Of a stretch of DNA of 6,334 nt, positions 1 to 5,038 are shown piece after piece. The position numbers were made by a program, and so were the translations under genes. Source of the stretch: JAJCZB01 sp964350195 (GTDB lineage Bacteria > Babelota > Babeliae > Babelales > Vermiphilaceae). The stretch is from NCBI GenBank assembly GCA_964350195.1, contig CAYGJB010000033.1:1-6334 (forward strand), written 5' to 3'. Each line of letters begins with the position of its first letter. The stretch's first letter is position 1. Under the pieces are notes generated by a model. It was not told where the DNA came from. It saw only the letters and a list, made by a program, of their open reading frames with translations, and searched no databases.

Positions 1-2
1 GT

Positions 3-1214
3 GTAGATCTAGATCAACTACAAACAGAGCTGCTGCGGCTTGAAGATCTAGCAATAGATCGGCATCGGCTTTTACAACTAGAAAACGAGCGGCTGCGGCT
101 TGAACAACAAGAAAAAGAGCGACTAGAGCAAGAACAACTAGAAAAAGAACAACTAGAAAAAGAACGACTAGAACAAGAACGGCTTGAAAAAGAACGGCTT
201 GCAGGCGAGCAAAAAAAGAAACGGCTTGAAAAAAATCGGCTTAAAAGAGAAAGGAAAAATTTATTAAAGATTGTTTCTTTCGGAGAACAAAAGGCAAAAA
301 AGGCGTATGAAGTAGCTCTTTATCTTGAAAGTGAAAATTATAAGGTTATGGCTAAAGATATTTTAAATTTTTATTTCAATCTAGATAAAAAAGAAAATGA
401 GTTGTTTATGAGCTATTTATCTCAAAGTGCTAAAAATCGTGTAAATAAACTGAGAATGAGCTATGAGTTTTTAAAAAAACACAAAGAAAATTTTAATAGG
501 GCCGAGGAGCTTTTGAAGAAAGATAAAAGCTCTTCTTTGCATGATGATGATTGGGTTATTGTACCCGATAAGCCTCTTGAGCATTGGCAAAAACTTAAAG
601 AAGAGCTTGAAAAATATCAATCTAACATCGAAAGAAACTATTCTAAAGGTGATTTAACTTCATTTAATAAGGAATCTTTTAAAGAATTATATGAGAGCAT
701 TAAAGAAGAGGGAATTGCCACCAAAGAAAAGAGAAAAATGGCAGAGGAGTTGAAGCCTTTTCTAACTGAAGGACTTAAGCAGGGCTCGTTAGCATTGCTT
801 ATTAATAAGGTGTATAAAGAAGGGTCTTCCCGTTCCTATGAAGAGATAGAAGAGTGGGTTGAGAGTGCTTTAGCTAAAGTCAAAGATTTTAATATTGCCC
901 CTAAAGAGGTATATAAATTTATTGGGGGCAATCAAACATTAAGTATTCTTCAGTTAAAAAATCTTATTAAAAGCAAAGTAGATCGCCTAAAGTTGCAGTA
1001 TAGTAAAGAGAGTCTTGAATGGTTGGGGCGTCAGCTAGAATATCTTTTTAAGAATGAAGCACAAAAAGCACTTTATGATGCCTATCTAGGTGGTCCTTCG
1101 GCCGTAGAGAAGCTTCCAACTAATGCGAAAGTCGAAGAAATTAGACAGACGCAAGCAGGTGATCTTATAGAGGTTATGACGGCTCTTCTTGAGCTACAGC
1201 AAGCGCTGAAATAG
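3..1214 (+). CDS. Coiled-coil protein of unknown function, 3' part only
   Basis: The reading frame is open from the left edge to TAA at 1212-1214 (403 codons seen) with no convincing start, so the 5' end lies outside the window. The internal ATG at 348 would also cut off the coiled coil and has no good ribosome binding site, so it is not the start. Residues 1 to about 90 are a continuous, highly charged helix of Leu-Glu-x-Glu-Arg/Gln pentads (visible 5' part), strongly predicted to be coiled coil. The remainder (about 300 residues) is Lys/Glu-rich and probably all helical, with a few hydrophobic helices near the C-terminus. I see no membrane segment, enzyme motif or recognisable domain in this part. 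A scaffold, filament or effector-like protein is possible, but no function can be assigned. It is followed by a noncoding stretch and the tRNA cluster and shows no sign of being in an operon with them. Confidence 0.85.
   Translation, partial: VDLDQLQTELLRLEDLAIDRHRLLQLENERLRLEQQEKERLEQEQLEKEQLEKERLEQERLEKERLAGEQKKKRLEKNRLKRERKNLLKIVSFGEQKAKKAYEVALYLESENYKVMAKDILNFYFNLDKKENELFMSYLSQSAKNRVNKLRMSYEFLKKHKENFNRAEELLKKDKSSSLHDDDWVIVPDKPLEHWQKLKEELEKYQSNIERNYSKGDLTSFNKESFKELYESIKEEGIATKEKRKMAEELKPFLTEGLKQGSLALLINKVYKEGSSRSYEEIEEWVESALAKVKDFNIAPKEVYKFIGGNQTLSILQLKNLIKSKVDRLKLQYSKESLEWLGRQLEYLFKNEAQKALYDAYLGGPSAVEKLPTNAKVEEIRQTQAGDLIEVMTALLELQQALK
123..197 (+). repeat. Five in-frame 15-base tandem repeats (LExE[QR])
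   Basis: Five consecutive 15-base units each encode Leu-Glu-Lys/Gln-Glu-Gln/Arg (starts at 123, 138, 153, 168 and 183). They differ mostly by single substitutions such as CTA/CTT or AAA/CAA. Decayed copies continue on both sides, for example the CGGCTTGAA-containing units near 90 and 220. The five-residue period gives a charged coiled coil or single alpha helix. Repeats this similar at the DNA level probably expand and contract by slippage, so copy number may vary between strains. Confidence 0.75.
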
Positions 1215-1318
1215 AGATTTATAATAAGCCTAGGTTTGTTTTTTTAAGAATTCAACTAAGAGTATTTTGAGCCCTTTTTAGCGTAAATGGAGGGGTTGAC
1301 TTTTGAGGGCAAAAATAG

Positions 1319-1341
1319 TGGATTTCATCCATATTTTTTTT
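1319..1341 (+). terminator. Weak candidate intrinsic terminator
   Basis: A perfect 5-bp stem with a 3-base loop (TGGAT-TTC-ATCCA, 1319-1331) is followed by eight T (1334-1341). It lies about 105 bases after the stop of the coiled-coil gene and just before the tRNA promoter, so it could insulate the two. The stem is short and low in GC, hence the low confidence. Its T tract overlaps the proposed -35 box of the next promoter. Confidence 0.35.
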
Positions 1342-1368
1342 GACTTACCCCCTTTTTTTCTGTACATT
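1340..1368 (+). promoter_or_regulatory. Sigma70-like promoter for the tRNA cluster
   Basis: TTGACT (1340-1345) and TACATT (1363-1368) are separated by exactly 17 bases and resemble the -35 (TTGACA) and -10 (TATAAT) boxes. Transcription would start near 1375, about 19 bases before mature tRNA-Val, a plausible 5' leader for RNase P processing. A second TTGACT at 1296-1301 has no good -10 partner. Confidence 0.55.
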
Positions 1369-1393
1369 TGAGACATCAGTGAAATACACGTAG

Positions 1394-1469
1394 GGGCGGT
1401 TAGCTCAGTTGGTAGAGCACCAGTCTTACAAACTGGGGGTCGTAGGTTCGAATCCTACATCGCCCACCA
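1394..1469 (+). tRNA. tRNA-Val (anticodon UAC)
   Basis: A complete 76-base cloverleaf. The acceptor stem GGGCGGT pairs with ATCGCCC (one G-U pair). The D arm is GCTC...GAGC, the anticodon stem CCAGT/ACTGG encloses loop CTTACAA (anticodon UAC, reads GUA and probably other Val codons), and the T arm is GTAGG-TTCGAAT-CCTAC. Discriminator A and an encoded CCA (1467-1469) follow. It is the first gene of a three-tRNA cluster behind a recognisable promoter. Confidence 0.97.
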
Positions 1470-1741
1470 TTCATTTCTTCAAATGAAATGCCTGGCAGGC
1501 TAGTTCTTTTTAATAGCTTAATATTAAAGGGAAATGCCTATTTTTTTGCCCTACGATGTTTGTTAAGGTTTTATGTTAATTCTGAAAGCTTATCGAATGA
1601 ATCATTGATTGAAATTTTATGTTCCTCGGTAGCTCCCAGCCGTCGCTCTTTGAGCTATGGCGGGCAGGCAGTTGGCAACTTCGCAGTTTTTTGCGTAAAG
1701 AGTGTTAGCTGCATATTGAGTAATGTTTTTGAAATTGTTGT
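1470..1741 (+). other. Gap between tRNA-Val and tRNA-Asn with hairpins, no gene
   Basis: No credible protein gene is present; the one longer open frame here runs into tRNA-Asn. A perfect 7-bp hairpin (TTCATTT-CTTC-AAATGAA, 1470-1487) directly follows the tRNA-Val CCA. Next comes a small GC-rich inverted repeat (GCCTGGCAGGC, 1490-1500) and then five T (1507-1511). Together these could act as a processing or termination signal for tRNA-Val, but neither is a strong terminator. The sequence GGCAGGC followed by (T)AGTT occurs twice (1494-1505 and 1663-1673). The second half carries the hairpin and tRNA-Asn-like copy listed separately. Confidence 0.4.
1621..1669 (+). repeat. Copy of the tRNA-Asn 5' end fused to an imperfect palindrome
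   Basis: GTTCCTCGGTAGCTC at 1621-1635 is an exact copy of 1740-1754, which is the 5' end of tRNA-Asn plus two preceding bases. In both places GAAATT lies a few bases upstream. The copied part runs into an imperfect hairpin: arms 1632-1648 and 1652-1669 around a TTT loop, with most positions pairing and a GCTC/GAGC tip. Past base 1635 no further tRNA structure remains. It could be a truncated tRNA pseudogene, a rearrangement scar, or one copy of a dispersed palindromic element. Confidence 0.5.
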
Positions 1742-1817
1742 TCCTCGGTAGCTCAGTTGGTAGAGCAAACGACTGTTAATCGTTAGGTCGCAGGTTCGAG
1801 TCCTGCCCGGGGAGCCA
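1742..1817 (+). tRNA. tRNA-Asn (anticodon GUU)
   Basis: A complete 76-base cloverleaf. Acceptor TCCTCGG pairs with CCGGGGA (one U-G pair). The D arm is GCTC...GAGC, the anticodon stem AACGA/TCGTT encloses loop CTGTTAA (anticodon GUU, reads AAC and AAU), and the T arm is GCAGG-TTCGAGT-CCTGC. Discriminator G and an encoded CCA end it at 1817. It lies 21 bases before tRNA-Asp and is probably cotranscribed with it. Confidence 0.97.
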
Positions 1818-1838
1818 TTATCCTCCCATAGAAATTAT

Positions 1839-1916
1839 GGGGCTGTAGCTCAGTTTGGTTAGAGCGTCCGCCTGTCACGCGGAAGGTCGCGAGTTCAAGT
1901 CTCGTCAGCCCCGCCA
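1839..1916 (+). tRNA. tRNA-Asp (anticodon GUC), overlapped by the recombinase gene
   Basis: A complete 78-base cloverleaf. Acceptor GGGGCTG pairs perfectly with CAGCCCC. The anticodon stem TCCGC/GCGGA encloses loop CTGTCAC (anticodon GUC, reads GAC and GAU), and the T arm is GCGAG-TTCAAGT-CTCGT. Discriminator G and an encoded CCA occupy 1913-1916. Bases 1905-1916 also serve, on the other strand, as the last three codons and stop of the serine recombinase. An intact tRNA 3' end at the border of a recombinase gene is the usual mark of an integration site. Confidence 0.97.
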
Positions 1917-1931
1917 TAAGTTACTCTTATG
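1905..1931. other. Putative attachment-site region at the tRNA-Asp 3' end
   Basis: The tRNA 3' end (to CCA at 1916) coincides with the end of the recombinase gene and runs into a perfect 6-bp inverted repeat CATAAG-N5-CTTATG (1915-1931). Serine recombinases bind two-fold-related half sites, and mobile elements often end at tRNA 3' ends, so this is the best candidate for one element border. No second copy of the tRNA 3' end occurs in the window, so the crossover point cannot be fixed. The palindrome could instead be a 3' trailer hairpin of the tRNA. Confidence 0.4.
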
Positions 1932-3365
1932 TGCGTTTATCATCACATCGAACGGTTTATGAGCCTCCCAGACGATCTTTTTACCATTTAGTTTCACGTT
2001 CTGAAGTACCAAAGTGATCAATTGCCGTTTTTCGTCAACTTCCGAACTTTTAAAGAGATCGTAGGCATGCTTAGAAAGCTCTAGAACGTATTTTGCCGTG
2101 ACATAATAGTTATCCTCCGCTTCTTGCAGTTGGCTGAGCCTGATGGCAATGTCGTCTTTCTGGGAAGTAAATGATTCATAGAACTTGTCGTATTGCTCAT
2201 CGCTAATCTTGCCCTTGAGCTTATCTAGATAGAGGTTATCCATCATGCGAGTGAGATCTTTTTGCTCTTTAGTGAGCTTATCAAACTGGTTATTATGGAA
2301 ATCCATCTTGTTTTTATGCGTTGTTTCAAGAGTTGTGATGATTTCATCAAGAATATTTTGTGGCATTTGGAGGGATTTAAAGATCGTGCCAAGCTGCTTG
2401 GTGATATCTTCTTCTCGTATCCATTTTGCTCCATGCTTGCCTCGATATTCTGTGCAGTGATAATAAGCATAGCCCTTGTGGCGTTCAGGAGAAATGGATA
2501 GCCCGCATTCATCGCAACGAATGAGGCCACGATACAAAAAGGGAAGCCCTGCAAACTTGAAAGATTTTTTCTTGAATCCTGCGATAATCTGCTGTGCTTG
2601 ATCAAACAACGATTTAGATATGATTGGTGGGTAACGGTGAGGATATGATTTACCTTTCACAATCATAACGCCATGATAAAAGGGATTCTTGAGCAGCTTG
2701 CCCATATACCCCTTGGGCCATTCAATTCCAAAATCTTTTTTTACTTTTTGGCAGAGTGTAAGCATGGAATAGGCACCCGTTGCATAAAGCTCGAAAGCTT
2801 TTTTAACGATATGAGCATTATGCTCATCGACAATAATATCGGTATTTCTCTCATCGAGCCGGATGTTTTTATACCCAAATGGGGCCTTGCTGAGCCATTC
2901 GCCCTTACGAAGTTTTTGCTCTTGTGCCCGACGAACGTTATCACTAATAGCATCGGAGTAGTATTTGGATAATCCAAGCGAGATACTGAACTGAAATTTT
3001 TGAGCAGCTGAAATCTGGTTGTTGAGAATTTGCCCATCAGAGATAAAGTGAATCTCGATATGATTATCAAGCGCTTTTTCATAGAGCATGCCAATACGCT
3101 TATCAAAGAACGTGCCACGGGAAAGGCGATCCACTTTATCAAAACACAACGCTATTTTTTCTTTAAAGGTAAGCACATGATCTACGATGCGATCAAACTT
3201 ATCACGATCTTTTGAATAAGCACTTTCATCAAAGCTATGCGTTTCAATGATCTCTAAGCTGCGATTGCGGCAATAATTTTCAAGGCGCGTAATCTGTGCA
3301 GGAAGGGAGTTGCCTGCTTCCTTCTGTTCCTCGGTGCTCACGCGAGCTATTATAATGGCTTTCAT
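1905..3365 (-). CDS. Large serine recombinase (site-specific integrase)
   Basis: A 486-residue DNA recombinase of the resolvase/invertase superfamily, the type that integrates and excises phages and mobile islands through a phosphoserine intermediate. The N-terminal catalytic domain (about 1-145) shows ARVSTEEQ with nucleophile Ser10 and Arg8, and DRLSR at 79-83. A Recombinase domain follows (about 155-265, beginning at APFGYK). Next is a zinc ribbon with Cys284, Cys287 and Cys304; the usual fourth Cys appears replaced, perhaps by His311. A coiled coil spans about 340-420, then a C-terminal tail. Length and domain order are complete. The ATG at 3363-3365 puts Ser10 at the family position; no clear Shine-Dalgarno precedes it. 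The gene is divergent from the operon at 3525. Its last codons (Trp-Arg-Gly-stop) lie antisense within tRNA-Asp, indicating an element inserted there. The partner attachment site and cargo limits are not visible. Confidence 0.95.
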   Translation of the reverse strand: MKAIIIARVSTEEQKEAGNSLPAQITRLENYCRNRSLEIIETHSFDESAYSKDRDKFDRIVDHVLTFKEKIALCFDKVDRLSRGTFFDKRIGMLYEKALDNHIEIHFISDGQILNNQISAAQKFQFSISLGLSKYYSDAISDNVRRAQEQKLRKGEWLSKAPFGYKNIRLDERNTDIIVDEHNAHIVKKAFELYATGAYSMLTLCQKVKKDFGIEWPKGYMGKLLKNPFYHGVMIVKGKSYPHRYPPIISKSLFDQAQQIIAGFKKKSFKFAGLPFLYRGLIRCDECGLSISPERHKGYAYYHCTEYRGKHGAKWIREEDITKQLGTIFKSLQMPQNILDEIITTLETTHKNKMDFHNNQFDKLTKEQKDLTRMMDNLYLDKLKGKISDEQYDKFYESFTSQKDDIAIRLSQLQEAEDNYYVTAKYVLELSKHAYDLFKSSEVDEKRQLITLVLQNVKLNGKKIVWEAHKPFDVMINAHKSNLWRG

Positions 3366-3397
3366 GATGTTGCTTTGCGTTAAGGAAGTTAAAAATG

Positions 3398-3433
3398 TGT
3401 TCTTAGAAAAAGAGTAGCAGATGTTCTTACAAA
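3398..3433. promoter_or_regulatory. Paired direct repeat upstream of the recombinase
   Basis: TGTTCTTAGAAA (3398-3409) and TGTTCTTACAAA (3422-3433) differ at one base and begin 24 bases apart, a little over two helical turns. They sit 33-68 bases upstream of the recombinase start in the 159-base intergenic region shared with the divergent operon. That is a plausible place for a regulator to control one or both promoters. No clear -35/-10 pair could be assigned in either direction, so the operator role is inferred. Confidence 0.3.
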
Positions 3434-3511
3434 TGCATATTTATTAATCTCTGTTAGACTGGATTAAAAGAGTGAATGCGATGTCTTCAAGTGGTGAAAT
3501 AATATTTGGAT

Positions 3512-3516
3512 AGAGG
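3512..3516 (+). promoter_or_regulatory. Ribosome binding site for the signal-peptidase-like gene
   Basis: AGAGG at 3512-3516 lies eight bases before the ATG at 3525. This spacing favours 3525 over the second in-frame ATG at 3534. Confidence 0.6.
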
Positions 3517-3524
3517 TATCAATA

Positions 3525-4004
3525 ATGGTTTCAATGAAAAAGTTATTTGGTATTGTTTTCTTGGTTGGCGTTATGCTGTTTTGCGCTTTTCAGAGTGCAA
3601 GAATGCATCATATCTCTGGCGATTGTATGGAGCCTGCTGTCATGAGTGGTAGCAGAGTATTTGTAAATGAGTTGTCGCCATATTTTAGAAATCCCGGTAT
3701 CAATGACATTGTAGTGTTTGGGCCGCATGAGAATAAAATGTGGATTTCTCGTGTTGTGGGGCTTTCCGGGGATACTATAGAAATTAACGATAAAGGTCTT
3801 TTTGTGAATGGTTCGTTGCAGAAAGCGAAAGGCTTTGTTCGTGATTGGAATAATTGGAAATACGGTACGCATGCTGTTGATGAACCATTAACAATTCCTG
3901 AAGGTCATGTATATGTTCTTTCGGATAAACTTTCAGCGCATCATGATGATAGTCGGGTATTTGGTACGATACCGAAAAGCTCTATTTCAGGTTATGTATG
4001 GTAA
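3525..4004 (+). CDS. Signal peptidase I-like protein (S26) with substituted catalytic dyad
   Basis: A 159-residue protein with one N-terminal membrane segment (about 5-22) and a signal peptidase I fold; the enzymes of this family cut signal peptides on the outer face of the membrane using a Ser-Lys dyad. The family landmarks align well: GDCMEPAVMSG (32-42) for the usual SMxPT box, DIVVF (61-65), ISRVVGLSGDTIEI (74-87) for the KRxxGLPGD box, and DDSRVFGTIP (141-150) with a terminal GYVW. At the nucleophile position Cys34 (TGT) replaces Ser, and Ser75 (TCT) stands where the general-base Lys should be. The GDN motif is also altered (SDK, 133-135). It is somewhat shorter than typical bacterial enzymes. 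Either it is a pseudoenzyme, perhaps binding substrates or chaperoning its neighbours, or it uses different chemistry. It heads a three-gene operon, with the next gene overlapping by seven bases. Family assignment is firm; activity is unknown. Confidence 0.85.
   Translation: MVSMKKLFGIVFLVGVMLFCAFQSARMHHISGDCMEPAVMSGSRVFVNELSPYFRNPGINDIVVFGPHENKMWISRVVGLSGDTIEINDKGLFVNGSLQKAKGFVRDWNNWKYGTHAVDEPLTIPEGHVYVLSDKLSAHHDDSRVFGTIPKSSISGYVW
3990..4004 (+). repeat. Repeated gene-junction sequence, first copy (second at 5024-5038)
   Basis: GGTTATGTATGGTAA here and GGCTATGTATGGTAA at 5024-5038 differ at one base. Each encodes the last four residues Gly-Tyr-Val-Trp plus stop of one gene, and in a second frame provides the ATG of the next gene (ATGGTAA). 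Two unrelated upstream proteins therefore share both the C-terminal tetrapeptide and the junction. Confidence 0.7.
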
Positions 4005-5038
4005 GAAATATCTATTGCTGGATGCTCTTATTAATGATTGGTTTATTGGTAAGAGTTCCTGATGTTGTTGCGTTACAGGAAATTACTCCTTATAAGTATA
4101 CCAATCAGGAACGTGAGAAAGGGCTGGCATCCTATAAAATTCCTGAATCATCACGATATGCTCTTACGCGGGAAAACAATTCAGAGCTTATCTACTATTT
4201 GAGTAAACCTCAGCAAGGATCTTTTCCTATTGCAATTTTGTGCGGCGGATCATCATCACGAAATGATGTTGTAAGTATAATCCACTTTCATCGATATTTT
4301 CTTCAAGAGTTTTTAGACCTTGGCTGTGCCGTTATAACTATCGAGCAGCAAGGGGTGGATAACGACAAAGTATGTGTTGATGAATTTTTAGAGCATTATA
4401 CGCGATCTGCGCGGCTGAAGGATCATAGACAAGTAATTGATTGTCTTGCTAAAAATCCCCCCAAAGGATGGAATGGAACGTTTGTATTTATGGGGGTCTC
4501 TGAAGGAGGGCCGCTGGTCACTACATTGACAACGGATTATTCAAACAAAACGGTTGCTACGATCAATTGGGCTGGTGCCGGTGATTGGTCATGGGATGAT
4601 GAGCTTTGGCTTTTCATGCAAAACTTAGAAAAAACGCTTCCATGGCACATTAAGGTGCGAATGATGTTTCCTTCTTGGATGCCACTATCAATCGATTTAT
4701 ATATTCCAGATTCACGTAAGAAGTTTGATGAATTAATCAGTGAGACCATTAAAAATCCAGTAAGCGCAAAAGAACTTTTTGGTATGCCGTATAGGTACCA
4801 TGCTGATGCGTTGAAAGCTTATCCTGCGCATGATTATTCTAAACTGAAAACGCCATTTTTAGTTGTTGCGGGAGATCAAGATACGATTATCCAATCTTGT
4901 GATGCATTTGTGCAAAAAGCAAAAGATGCCGGTGCACCAATAACTTATATGCGAATTGCAGAAATGGACCATTATATTCGCCATCGGCCAGATGTTATTG
5001 AGCAATCGTTTGCGTGGTTAAAAGGCTATGTATGGTAA
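3998..5038 (+). CDS. Exported alpha/beta hydrolase
   Basis: A 346-residue protein with an N-terminal signal peptide (hydrophobic stretch about 9-19, likely cleavage near Ala25) and an alpha/beta-hydrolase fold, so it acts outside the cytoplasm. An oxyanion-loop-like CGGSSS lies at 82-87. The nucleophile elbow is GVSEGG (166-171) with Ser168, the acid is in AGDQD (291-295), and the His is in EMDHY (His325). The triad looks complete, and the acid/His spacing matches esterase and dienelactone-hydrolase-like members. The substrate cannot be deduced. The start overlaps the previous stop as ATGGTAA (3998-4004), implying translational coupling. The C-terminus Gly-Tyr-Val-Trp is unusual for hydrolases and repeats the end of the preceding protein. 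Confidence 0.88.
   Translation: MVRNIYCWMLLLMIGLLVRVPDVVALQEITPYKYTNQEREKGLASYKIPESSRYALTRENNSELIYYLSKPQQGSFPIAILCGGSSSRNDVVSIIHFHRYFLQEFLDLGCAVITIEQQGVDNDKVCVDEFLEHYTRSARLKDHRQVIDCLAKNPPKGWNGTFVFMGVSEGGPLVTTLTTDYSNKTVATINWAGAGDWSWDDELWLFMQNLEKTLPWHIKVRMMFPSWMPLSIDLYIPDSRKKFDELISETIKNPVSAKELFGMPYRYHADALKAYPAHDYSKLKTPFLVVAGDQDTIIQSCDAFVQKAKDAGAPITYMRIAEMDHYIRHRPDVIEQSFAWLKGYVW

Noticed and set aside
123..197. Tandem repeats as a possible CRISPR array or iteron
   Set aside because: The units are in frame, contiguous without spacers, and encode a coiled-coil pentad.
1226..1245. AAGCCTAGGTTT followed by T7 just after the coiled-coil gene as a terminator
   Set aside because: Allowing a normal loop leaves only a 4-bp stem with a G-T pair, too weak to call.
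1488..1751. Open frame of 87 codons on the + strand between tRNA-Val and tRNA-Asn
   Set aside because: It runs into the tRNA-Asn gene, has no ribosome binding site, contains the palindromic repeat, and its product has no recognisable features.
2243..3215. Several open frames on both strands inside the recombinase gene (61 to 133 codons)
   Set aside because: They are shadows of a complete, well-recognised recombinase frame and show no domain or start signal of their own.
3434..3510. Sigma70 promoter for the operon (TAATAT at 3500-3505 and other AT-rich boxes)
   Set aside because: No acceptable -35 box lies 16-18 bases upstream of any of them.
3543..3872. Reverse-strand frame of 109 codons opposite the signal-peptidase-like gene
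   Set aside because: It lies entirely antisense to a family-recognised gene and its product is not protein-like.
4537..4749. Reverse-strand frame of 70 codons opposite the hydrolase
   Set aside because: It is antisense to a gene with a complete catalytic triad and has no start signal.
5014..5031. Upstream GTG start for the lipoprotein
   Set aside because: It would overlap the hydrolase by 25 bases and add residues before the basic signal-peptide start; the ATG at 5032 has a better ribosome binding site and matches the previous junction.
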